The notes below the pieces were generated by a model that saw only the letters and a program-made list of their open reading frames with translations, did not search any database and had not been told where the DNA came from. Below, one piece after another: positions 1 through 6,522 of a DNA stretch of 10,375 bases (position 1 is the stretch's first letter; every line of letters starts with the position of its first letter). The stretch spans positions 1 to 10,375 of the forward strand of contig VEPB01000006.1 in NCBI GenBank assembly GCA_012026715.1, read 5' to 3'. The position numbers and the translations under genes were made by a program. The stretch is from Methylococcaceae bacterium. GTDB taxonomy: Bacteria; Pseudomonadota; Gammaproteobacteria; Methylococcales; Methylococcaceae.

Positions 1-165
1 GCTTGTAACACGCTGGAGCGCAACGGCTGGCTGGCTTCCGGAGCGTGGATTTATCTGGAGTGCGAAACCGGGGAGACACTTGAGGGCGTGCCGGAAAACT
101 GGCACATTCACCGCGCCAAGCAGACCGGCGGCGTGGCGTACCGGCTGTGCCGACGCATGATCTAA
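1..165 (+). CDS. rsmD: 16S rRNA (guanine966-N2)-methyltransferase RsmD, C-terminal end only
   Basis: The gene enters from the left edge in frame 1 and stops with TAA at 163-165, leaving 54 residues. The visible tail contains WLASGAWIYLE and, near the end, PENWHIHRAKQTGGVAYRL, which matches my memory of the E. coli RsmD C-terminus (WLANEAWIYVE, then PANWHLHREK and GQVAYRL). RsmD is a SAM-dependent methyltransferase that modifies G966 of 16S rRNA during 30S assembly. The catalytic NPPY-type motif and SAM site lie upstream, outside the window, so identity rests on the tail and on context. coaD follows 30 bases later, an arrangement common in gammaproteobacteria. Nothing suggests truncation other than the window edge. 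Confidence 0.85.
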   Translation, partial: ACNTLERNGWLASGAWIYLECETGETLEGVPENWHIHRAKQTGGVAYRLCRRMI

Positions 166-195
166 GCTTCCGCCTACCAATCCGACACCCGGCCT

Positions 196-687
196 ATGCA
201 AATTACCGCGATCTATCCCGGCACCTTCGATCCCATTACCAATGGCCACGTGGACCTGGTGATCCGGGCCGCGCGAATTTTCGACCGCATCATTCTGGCG
301 GTGGCGGAGAACAAGGCGAAAACGCCGCTGTTCGACTTGCAGGAACGGCTCGCGCTGGCGAACGACGCGGTGGCGGACATCCCCACGGTGGACGTCATCA
401 GCTTCGACAACCTGCTGGTGGATACCGCCCGAAAATTCGGCGCAACCGTGATCCTGCGCGGATTGCGCGCGGTGTCGGACTTCGAGTTCGAGTTTCAGCT
501 GGCCGGCATGAATCGCTATTTGTGCAAGGAACTGGAGACGATGTTTTTGACTCCATCGGAGAAATACGCCTTCACCTCCTCGTCCTCCATCCGCGAGATC
601 GCCAAGCTGGGGGGCGATGTTTCCGCATTCGTGTCGGACCGGGTGCTGCTGGCGCTCCGTGACAAGTATTCCCAATCCAAGAGGTAA
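196..687 (+). CDS. coaD: phosphopantetheine adenylyltransferase (PPAT)
   Basis: This 163-residue protein is a full-length CoaD, the fourth step of CoA synthesis: 4'-phosphopantetheine + ATP gives dephospho-CoA + PPi in the cytoplasm. The nucleotidyltransferase signature GTFDPITNGH is at residues 9-18, with the catalytic His18. The second conserved block, RGLRAVSDFEFE, starts at residue 88. A serine-rich SSSS run at 128-131 matches the ISSS nucleotide-binding motif of the E. coli enzyme, and the two proteins align almost end to end (E. coli CoaD is 159 residues). The ATG at 196 is chosen because MQITAIYPGTFDP lines up with the family N-terminus. No strong ribosome site precedes it. The gene sits between rsmD and a ferredoxin gene, as in Pseudomonas, and is probably cotranscribed with both. 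Confidence 0.98.
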   Translation: MQITAIYPGTFDPITNGHVDLVIRAARIFDRIILAVAENKAKTPLFDLQERLALANDAVADIPTVDVISFDNLLVDTARKFGATVILRGLRAVSDFEFEFQLAGMNRYLCKELETMFLTPSEKYAFTSSSSIREIAKLGGDVSAFVSDRVLLALRDKYSQSKR

Positions 688-690
688 TCC

Positions 691-954
691 ATGGCTTTGA
701 TCATTCACGATGAATGCATCAACTGCGACGTCTGCCAGCCCGAGTGTCCCAACGAGGCGATTTCCCAAGGGGAAAGCATTTATCAGATCAACCCGGCGCT
801 GTGCACCGAGTGCGTCGGTCATTTCGACCGGCCCCAGTGCGTGGAGGTCTGTCCGGTGGACTGCATCACCCTCGACCCCGATCACCAGGAGGATCGCGAT
901 AGCCTGTTCCTTAAGTACCAGAGGCTGGTCGGGGGAGCGCGGCAACCGGGGTAG
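691..954 (+). CDS. yfhL: YfhL-family 2[4Fe-4S] ferredoxin
   Basis: This small 87-residue electron carrier starts 3 bases after the coaD stop; its ribosome site (AGAGG) lies in the end of coaD. Cysteines 9, 12, 15 and 19 form CxxCxxCxxxCP. Cysteines 38, 41, 50 and 54 form CxxC-x8-CxxxCP, and there is an extra Cys58. The eight-residue insertion between the second and third cysteine of the second motif is the mark of the Allochromatium (Alv)-type low-potential ferredoxins, the group that includes E. coli YfhL. The length also matches YfhL. Its redox partner cannot be told from the window. Coupling to coaD is a conserved neighbourhood and does not prove a shared pathway. Confidence 0.93.
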   Translation: MALIIHDECINCDVCQPECPNEAISQGESIYQINPALCTECVGHFDRPQCVEVCPVDCITLDPDHQEDRDSLFLKYQRLVGGARQPG

Positions 955-1203
955 AGGGCGGGGTCTTCGCCGGGGCCAGGGCTTGTCCTTGTCATCGGTC
1001 GTTCATCGAAGTCTTGTATCCTCGATCGGTTCCGCGCATCCCGGGAGTGTGAGGGACCTGGCGCGCCTCAGGCGTCGTCGCGGTGGACCGTAACCCGCAA
1101 GGTTTCTGATCTTGGCGGCCGCCAGCCGCCCGTCAGCCGTGGCGCCCGGTTCCGGTCATCTCCCGTCTTTGCCAGCCCCATCATTCAACCAACTGAGTTC
1201 TCC
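955..1203 (+). other. intergenic gap upstream of uppP, no gene seen
   Basis: This 249-base stretch separates the ferredoxin gene from uppP. The open frames crossing it are continuations or shadows of neighbouring genes, with arginine/serine-rich translations typical of GC-rich antiframes. The only clear structure is GGCGGC (1114-1119), loop CGCCA, GCCGCC (1125-1130). It also contains the self-complementary 10-mer at 1114-1123. There is no T tract after it, so I do not call it a terminator. I see no promoter with two convincing boxes, although a uppP promoter most likely lies here. Confidence 0.5.
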
Positions 1204-2025
1204 ATGGATTGCACTGAATTGTTTCATGCCCTGATTCTCGGCATCGTAGAGGGTCTGACGGAATTTCTGCCGATTTCCAGTACCGGCCATCTGATCCTGG
1301 TGGGCGACCTTCTCAATTTCAACACCGAGAAAGGCAAGCTGTTCGAAATCGTGATCCAGTCGGCGGCGATTTTGGCCGTTTGCTGGGAATACCGCGTCAA
1401 GATTGGCCGGGTAGTGATGGGCTTGCCGAGCGATCCAGCGGCGCGCCGCTTTGCCGTCAACCTGTTGATCGCCTTCCTGCCGGCCCTGGTGTTGGGCGGG
1501 CTGTTCGGCAAGGCGGTCAAGCAGCATCTGTTCAGTCCGATACCGGTCGCCACCGCCTTCATCGTCGGCGCCTTCGTGATCCTGTGGGCGGATCGCCGCA
1601 CGCATACCGTGCGGATTCAGGACGTCGACGAGCTGACTTGGTTCGATGCCCTCAAGCTTGGGTTGGTGCAGACCTTTGCCCTGTTTCCCGGCACGTCGCG
1701 TTCCGGCGCCACCATCGTCGGCGGGCTGCTGTTCGGCCTGTCGCGCCGGGCGGCTACGGAGTTTTCCTTCTTCCTGGCCATTCCCACCCTGATCGCGGCG
1801 ACCGTTTACGATCTCTACGAGTCCTGGGGCATCCTGAGCGTCGACGATGTCGATCTGTTCGCGGTGGGCTTCGTGGCCTCCTTCATTAGCGCCTTCGTGG
1901 CGGTGAGGGGCCTGCTGCGCTACATCGTCCACCACGACTTCACGGTGTTCGCCTGGTACCGCATTCTGTTCGGGGTGGCGGTGCTGGTCACCGCCCATTT
2001 CGGCCTGGTGGCCTGGACTGTTTGA
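1204..2025 (+). CDS. uppP: undecaprenyl-diphosphate phosphatase UppP (BacA)
   Basis: This 273-residue polytopic inner-membrane protein dephosphorylates undecaprenyl diphosphate to undecaprenyl phosphate, recycling the lipid carrier for peptidoglycan and other surface polymers. Overproduction of family members gives bacitracin resistance. The first active-site block, EGLTEFLPISSTGH, spans 16-29, with Glu16, Glu20, Ser26 and His29 at the positions of the E. coli catalytic residues. The second block, PGTSRSG, is at 162-168 with Arg166. About seven or eight hydrophobic segments are visible and the length is normal for the family. The ATG at 1204 begins just before the first conserved helix; only a weak GAG ribosome site precedes it. 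The stop at 2023-2025 overlaps a possible TTG start of the next gene, suggesting cotranscription with the bat-like genes downstream. Confidence 0.98.
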   Translation: MDCTELFHALILGIVEGLTEFLPISSTGHLILVGDLLNFNTEKGKLFEIVIQSAAILAVCWEYRVKIGRVVMGLPSDPAARRFAVNLLIAFLPALVLGGLFGKAVKQHLFSPIPVATAFIVGAFVILWADRRTHTVRIQDVDELTWFDALKLGLVQTFALFPGTSRSGATIVGGLLFGLSRRAATEFSFFLAIPTLIAATVYDLYESWGILSVDDVDLFAVGFVASFISAFVAVRGLLRYIVHHDFTVFAWYRILFGVAVLVTAHFGLVAWTV

Positions 2026-2045
2026 CCGGGTTAGTCGCGGCGGGC

Positions 2046-3947
2046 ATGGGTGACTTCCATTTTCTCCGCTGGCCCTGGCTGTTGGCCCTGATCCCGTTGC
2101 TGCTGCTGTACCGGGCGTGGCTCCGCCGTGGCCGGGTCCAGGGGGATTGGAGCAGCGTGTGCGATCCGGCTCTGCTCCCGCACATCCTGCTGCGAGCGCC
2201 GGGCGGAAGTCCTCGCTGGTCGCCCGGGCCGGGTTGGGGCTTGACCGCCGCCGTCCTGGCGGTGCTGGCGCTGAGCGGTCCGGTGTGGGAGAAGCTGCCG
2301 ACCCCGGCAGTCCGCAATCAACAGGCACTGGTGCTGGTGCTGGATCTTTCGCCGGCGATGGGGGCGGTGGACCTCAGCCCGACCCGGATGGACCGGGCGC
2401 GCTTCAAGATCACGGACATCCTCCGCCAGCGCAAGGATGGGTTGACCGCCTTGGTGGCGTTTGCCGGCGAGGCCTATACCGTGACGCCGTTGACCGAGGA
2501 CAGCGAGACCATCGTGTCCCAGTTGGGCGCCCTCAGCCCCGGACTGTTGCCGGGCAAGGGCAGCAGTCCCGCGGCCGGGCTGGAAATGGCCGGTCGCATC
2601 CTGCAGCAGGCGGGGCTGGTTCAGGGTGATGTCCTGCTGGTTTCCGGCAGCGGTGACGAGGGCTCGGCGGCGGATACGGCAGCGGCCATGGCCGCCCAGG
2701 GTTTCCGGATTTCGGTATTGGCGGCCGGGACCGAGGCCGGCGGCCCCATCGCCTTGCCCAAGGGCGGCTTTCTGCAGAGTTCCCAGGGAGAAACGGCGAT
2801 TGCCCGGCTTCCGCTGGATGCCCTGCGGAAAATCGCAGCCTCGGGCGGCGGTCTGTTTCGCCAACTCAGCGCCGATGGCTCCGACCTTGCGGCCCTGCTG
2901 CCCATGTTCGAGCGCCAGGCGGAACTGGGCGGCGGGCCGGAAGATTCGTCCATCGTCCTGGAACAATGGGTGGAGGCGGGCATCTGGCTGTTGATCCCCC
3001 TGCTGCCGCTGGCGGCGCTGGCATTCCGGCGCGGCCTGATCGCCGGCTGGTTGCTGTTGGCGCTGATTCCGCTGCCACGACCGGCGGCGGCGTGGGAGTG
3101 GCAGGACCTGTGGCAGACCCGCGACCAACGGGCGCAACGGGCATTCGATGCCCAGGACTACGGCCGCGCCGCCGAGACCTTCGAGGACCCCGCCTGGAAG
3201 GCTGCCGCCCAATATCGGGCCGGTCAGGCGGACCAGGCCGCGGAAACCCTCGCCCAGCGCCAGTCGGCCGACGACCACTACAATCGTGGCAATGCCCTGG
3301 CCAAAGCCAAGCAGTACCAGGCCGCCCTCGACGCCTACGATCGCGCCTTGGCCCAGAACCCCGACCACGATGATGCCCGTTATAACAAGGAGTTGGTGGA
3401 GCAGGCATTGCGCCAGCAGCAGTCCGGGCAGGACAAGAACCAGAACCAGGATGGCGGCAAGGACAAGAAGCCGGGGGATGGCAAGGATCAACAATCGGGG
3501 CAAGGCTCCGGGGAGTCCCGGGACAACGGTCAGGGGCAGCAGGATCAAGCCGCCCAGAACGGCGGGAAACCGTCGGGGCAGCAACAGGACGATTCCGGAT
3601 CGGAGCCAGGCGAAGACCACCAGCAGGCCGGAACCGACCGGCAGGATCAATCCGAACATGCCAAACCGGCTCACGCCGATTCGGCCAAACCGGATGACCC
3701 GCAGGCCGGGGACGAACATGAGCAGGCGGCAGAGCGCCGGGGCGAGCAGGCTGGAATGAAGGGTCGGGAAGGCGAGCCGGAAGACGCCAAGCAGGCGGCG
3801 GCGAATCCTCAGTCGATTCATGGCATCAGCGAAGACCGCCAGGCGGCCGAACAGTGGCTGCGGCGGATACCCGATGACCCCGGCGGCCTGCTGAAGCGCA
3901 AGTTTCTCTACCAATACCAGCAGCGGCAGGGCCGCAGGCAGCCATGA
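2046..3947 (+). CDS. batB: BatB/BatC-like fusion: membrane vWA domain plus TPR and low-complexity tail
   Basis: With the ATG at 2046 the protein has 633 residues. A TTG start at 2022, overlapping the uppP stop, would add eight. I prefer 2046 because MGDFHFLRWPWLLALIPLLL is the usual short lead into the first membrane segment. Domains in order: membrane segments near 8-22 and 64-78; a von Willebrand A domain from about 94 to 275; two membrane segments at about 312-328 and 330-346; TPR repeats at about 362-455 (YNRGNALAKAKQYQAALDAY is a clean TPR); a Q/D/G/E/K-rich low-complexity stretch from about 457 to 590; and a conserved tail, QWLRRIPDDPGGLLKRKF. Bat proteins are envelope proteins linked to stress tolerance, with poorly known chemistry. 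The metal site is degenerate: DLSPA at 100-104 instead of DxSxS, and VSGSGD at 199-204 where TDG is expected. The stop overlaps the batD start (ATGA), so translation is probably coupled. Confidence 0.9.
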   Translation: MGDFHFLRWPWLLALIPLLLLYRAWLRRGRVQGDWSSVCDPALLPHILLRAPGGSPRWSPGPGWGLTAAVLAVLALSGPVWEKLPTPAVRNQQALVLVLDLSPAMGAVDLSPTRMDRARFKITDILRQRKDGLTALVAFAGEAYTVTPLTEDSETIVSQLGALSPGLLPGKGSSPAAGLEMAGRILQQAGLVQGDVLLVSGSGDEGSAADTAAAMAAQGFRISVLAAGTEAGGPIALPKGGFLQSSQGETAIARLPLDALRKIAASGGGLFRQLSADGSDLAALLPMFERQAELGGGPEDSSIVLEQWVEAGIWLLIPLLPLAALAFRRGLIAGWLLLALIPLPRPAAAWEWQDLWQTRDQRAQRAFDAQDYGRAAETFEDPAWKAAAQYRAGQADQAAETLAQRQSADDHYNRGNALAKAKQYQAALDAYDRALAQNPDHDDARYNKELVEQALRQQQSGQDKNQNQDGGKDKKPGDGKDQQSGQGSGESRDNGQGQQDQAAQNGGKPSGQQQDDSGSEPGEDHQQAGTDRQDQSEHAKPAHADSAKPDDPQAGDEHEQAAERRGEQAGMKGREGEPEDAKQAAANPQSIHGISEDRQAAEQWLRRIPDDPGGLLKRKFLYQYQQRQGRRQP

Positions 3948-5656
3948 GGAGAATAGCCCGCTGGCCGGGCGGGGCCGGATCGTTTGTGATGCTGATCCTG
4001 TTGTTGCAGGTCGGGTCGGCGTTGGGGGCGGTACGGCTGGAACTGGACCGCAACCCCGTGTCCATGGGGGAAACCCTGGATCTGAGTTTCACCGCCGATG
4101 ACGACCAGGCCGACGATCCCGATTTCTCGCCGCTGGAGGCCGACTTCGAAGTGCTTGGCAACCGTTCTAGCCACAACCTGAGCTGGGTCAACGGCAAGTC
4201 CGCCTCGACCCATCAGTGGATCGTGACGGTCAGCCCCAAGCATGCCGGATCCATCGCGATTCCGGCGATCCGCTTCGGCGGCGAGAGCAGCAATCCGCTG
4301 TCGCTGACGGTGAAGGACGTACCCGACTCAAACCGTGCGCAGATCGACTCCGAGGTGTTTTGGGAAGTGGAGGCGACGCCCCGCAATCCCTACGTCCAGG
4401 CCCAGGTCATTTACACCCGTCGCCTGGTTCGCAAGGTCAACCTCATGGGCGATGGCCTGACCGATCCGCAGCCGGCCGATGCCCTGGTGCAGCGCCTCGG
4501 CGACGGCCGCGAATACCAGCAAATGCGCGGCGGCGAACGCTATACCGTGACGGAGTACCGCTACGCCATCTTTCCCCAGAAGAGCGGCACGCTCCACCTC
4601 GAGCCGGTGGTGTTGAACGCCCAGATCAGCCCGCCCGGCGGTAGTCGCTTCAGCCCTTTCATGGCCCAGTCCGGGAGGCGGATCAAGATTGCATCGGAGG
4701 CCCTGGATCTGGAGGTTCGGCCCATCCCCGCCGATTTTACCGGGTCGCGCTGGCTGCCGGCCGAGTCGGTCAGGCTGGATGAGAAATGGTCGAAGGATCC
4801 GCCCCGCACCGTGGTCGGCGAACCCTTGACGCGCACCGTCACAATTGCCGCCGCCGCCGCGACCGTGGGCGAGCTGCCCGAACTGGCGGCCGAATTGAGT
4901 CAAGGGGAACTGAAATCTTACGGCGACCAGCCGGTGCTCAAGGAAGAAGCCGGAATCGGCGGGGTCGCCAGCCTGCGCCAGGAAAAGCTCGCGCTCATCG
5001 CCGACCGCCCCGGTACCTATACGGTGCCTGGCCTGGAACTGGTCTGGTGGAACACCAAGACCGACCGGCAGGAGACGGTGCGGATCGAGCCGCGCCGGGT
5101 GACGGTGGCGGCAGCGGATGGCTCGTCCGCTTCCGCAGCCCCGCCTGAAGCCGCTAAGGCCCCGGCAATCCAGGCGCCCGCGCCGGCGGGACCGCAGGAA
5201 CAAGCGCATTGGCGCTGGTTGGCACTGGTTTTGGGCGGCGGCTGGCTGGCGACCGCCGTTGCCTGGCTGGCGTGCCGGCGGCGGCGCCCGGCTCCGGAGC
5301 CGCCGACGCGGGCCGTCCGGCCTAATCCGGATGTTGCTGCCGCTTACAAGGAATTGACCAAGGCCTGCCGCGGCGATGATCCGGTGGCGGCTCGCGATGC
5401 CCTGCTGATCTGGGGGCGGGCGCGCTGGCCCCGGCAACCGCCGGTCGGGCTCAAGGACCTGGCGGCGCGGGTGGACGGCCGGCTGGGGGAGAAAATCCGG
5501 GAATTGGAGCGGTTGGTGTATGGCCCCGACCGCGGTTACCGCTGGTACGGGGAGGAGCTGTGGCGGGCGCTGCAGCAGCAGGCCACGCCGCCGCAAGCTG
5601 GCGCACGCCTGCCGGCGGCGCTGGAGCCGTTGAACCGGATCGGCGAGGCGGAGTAA
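3944..5656 (+). CDS. batD: BatD-like secreted/membrane-anchored envelope protein
   Basis: This 570-residue protein starts in a 4-base ATGA overlap with the preceding gene. Residues 1-29 form a signal peptide: a basic MRRIAR start, a hydrophobic core around 14-22, and a likely cut after SALG or SALGA. The following roughly 390 residues are beta-rich and periplasmic, including WIVTVSPKHAGSIAIPAIRF and ATPRNPYVQAQVIYTRRL, both typical of BatD (the "oxygen tolerance" family). A proline/alanine-rich spacer at about 395-420 leads to one membrane helix at 424-444, a basic stop-transfer RRRRP, and a cytoplasmic C-terminal domain ending near WYGEELWRALQQQ. BatD is thought to work with the vWA Bat proteins in the envelope; its biochemical role is not established. 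It ends 13 bases from the convergent CRP-family gene. Confidence 0.9.
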   Translation: MRRIARWPGGAGSFVMLILLLQVGSALGAVRLELDRNPVSMGETLDLSFTADDDQADDPDFSPLEADFEVLGNRSSHNLSWVNGKSASTHQWIVTVSPKHAGSIAIPAIRFGGESSNPLSLTVKDVPDSNRAQIDSEVFWEVEATPRNPYVQAQVIYTRRLVRKVNLMGDGLTDPQPADALVQRLGDGREYQQMRGGERYTVTEYRYAIFPQKSGTLHLEPVVLNAQISPPGGSRFSPFMAQSGRRIKIASEALDLEVRPIPADFTGSRWLPAESVRLDEKWSKDPPRTVVGEPLTRTVTIAAAAATVGELPELAAELSQGELKSYGDQPVLKEEAGIGGVASLRQEKLALIADRPGTYTVPGLELVWWNTKTDRQETVRIEPRRVTVAAADGSSASAAPPEAAKAPAIQAPAPAGPQEQAHWRWLALVLGGGWLATAVAWLACRRRRPAPEPPTRAVRPNPDVAAAYKELTKACRGDDPVAARDALLIWGRARWPRQPPVGLKDLAARVDGRLGEKIRELERLVYGPDRGYRWYGEELWRALQQQATPPQAGARLPAALEPLNRIGEAE

Positions 5657-5669
5657 GTTCGGCGCATCC

Positions 5670-6320
5670 TCAGCGCGTGCCGAACACCACGATGGTCTTG
5701 CCCTTGACCCGCACCAGCCCCTGTTCGTCCAGGTTCTTCAGCACCTTGCCGGCCATTTCGCGGGAACAGCCGACGATGCGGCCCAGTTCCTGCCGGGTGA
5801 CCCGGATCTGCATGCCGTCCGGATGGGTCATGGCTTCCGGCATGCGGCACAGTTCGGTAAGGGCGTGGGCGATGCGATCGGTCACGTCCAGGAAGGCCAG
5901 GGCCCCGACCTTGCGGGTGGTAGTCAGCAACCGATTGGACAGCTGTTTGCCGAAGGTCAGCAGGATGTCGGTGGAATGGGCCGATAGCTCGTTGTGCAAG
6001 AGTTGCAGCAGCCGGTTGTAACCGATCTCCGCCAACTGGGTCGGTTCGCGGGTGCTGACGTGCACGTCGCGCAACATGGGGCCGACGAACACGCCGATCT
6101 CGCCGATGAAGTCACCCTTGTTGAGGTAGGCGATGACGATCTCGTGGTGGGTGATCTTGTTGGGCATGCTCACCGCCACCGAGCCTTCCGCCACATAATA
6201 AAGCGTGTCGCCGGCGTCTCCGGGCTTGACGATGGACGTTTTCGCCGGGTACCTGCGCCGGTGGCAATAGCGCAGCATCTCCTCGATGGCTTCGTTCTTG
6301 GTCGGCGGCACAATCTTCAT
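5670..6320 (-). CDS. crp: CRP-family transcriptional regulator, Clp/Vfr-like
   Basis: This 216-residue protein has an N-terminal cyclic-nucleotide-binding fold (about 10-115, GDFIGEIG at 69-76), a dimer helix (about 116-145) and a winged-helix DNA domain (about 146-216, helix-turn-helix at roughly 175-197). The stretch LAFLDVTDRIAHAL, the block AMTHPDGMQI and the end GKTIVVFGTR are nearly those of E. coli CRP. In the recognition helix CSREMAGKVLK, Arg187 and Glu188 match CRP Arg180/Glu181, but CRP Arg185 is Lys192. In the ligand pocket, Gly73, Glu74 and Arg84 are kept, but CRP Ser83 is Asp85. The CSREM start of the helix and the EQGLV wing resemble Xanthomonas Clp, which responds to cyclic di-GMP. 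The ribosome site is GAGGAG upstream of the ATG. The gene is divergent from the OsmC gene, as crp and yhfA are in E. coli. The true ligand is not known. Confidence 0.93.
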   Translation of the reverse strand: MKIVPPTKNEAIEEMLRYCHRRRYPAKTSIVKPGDAGDTLYYVAEGSVAVSMPNKITHHEIVIAYLNKGDFIGEIGVFVGPMLRDVHVSTREPTQLAEIGYNRLLQLLHNELSAHSTDILLTFGKQLSNRLLTTTRKVGALAFLDVTDRIAHALTELCRMPEAMTHPDGMQIRVTRQELGRIVGCSREMAGKVLKNLDEQGLVRVKGKTIVVFGTR

Positions 6321-6422
6321 GACAGAGGTCTCCTCGCTCCAAAACGCCTAAAGTCTAGCTGGAATTGCGGCGTGGGTAGGCGCCGTCGAAGCGGCCCAGT
6401 GCCCGCTGTGCCGGTCAATGAT

Positions 6423-6447
6423 GGCGGATTCCGCCCGGCTTGCGGAA
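6423..6447. promoter_or_regulatory. GC-rich palindromes in the divergent crp-osmC region, possible operator
   Basis: In the 202-base space between the divergent genes, GGCGGA-T-TCCGCC (6423-6435) is a 13-base palindrome. It overlaps a second inverted repeat, TTCCGC (6429-6434) and GCGGAA (6442-6447). Three alternating copies of a GCGGAa/t word in 25 bases, placed between a regulator and its neighbour, could be an operator. It does not resemble the CRP consensus TGTGA-N6-TCACA. GC-rich chance repeats are a serious alternative. Confidence 0.25.
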
Positions 6448-6480
6448 ACGCGAAGGATCGGCTTGGCGAAAGGAGGATTT

Positions 6481-6513
6481 ATGTTACCCTATGCGCCTTT
6501 TTTTTCAGGGTGA
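6481..6513 (+). CDS. possible 10-codon leader ORF ahead of the OsmC gene
   Basis: A consensus ribosome site (AAAGGAGG, 6469-6476) lies 4 bases before an ATG that opens MLPYAPFFSG, closed by tandem stops TGA TAG at 6511-6516. The real OsmC start is 7 bases further on, in the same frame. The ribosome site is better than those of most genes here and serves no other start at a workable distance. The ORF contains eight consecutive Ts (6498-6505), so its reading frame is fragile. It may be a translated leader that delivers ribosomes to the OsmC start. It may equally be chance, or the 5' end may lie downstream of it. Function unknown. Confidence 0.3.
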   Translation: MLPYAPFFSG

Positions 6514-6522
6514 TAGGGCGTC

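Noticed and set aside
1047..1062. TGTGA half-site as a CRP-binding site upstream of uppP
   Set aside because: The second half after six bases reads TGGCG instead of TCACA, so the palindrome is not supported.
1114..1130. Hairpin upstream of uppP as a terminator for the ferredoxin gene
   Set aside because: It lies 160 bases after the stop and has no T tract.
2031..3914. A 627-codon open frame on the - strand opposite the vWA-TPR gene
   Set aside because: Its codon phase mirrors the real gene, the translation is rich in L/G/R/Q with no recognisable domain, and the + strand protein has clear vWA, TPR and membrane features. Long antisense frames are expected in GC-rich coding DNA.
6463..6490. 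Promoter TTGGCG, 16 bases, TACCCT ahead of the OsmC gene
   Set aside because: The -10 box matches only three of six consensus bases, and the transcript would start inside the leader ORF. Too weak to call.
6498..6505. Run of eight Ts as an intrinsic terminator
   Set aside because: There is no GC-rich stem immediately before it; the preceding bases do not self-pair.
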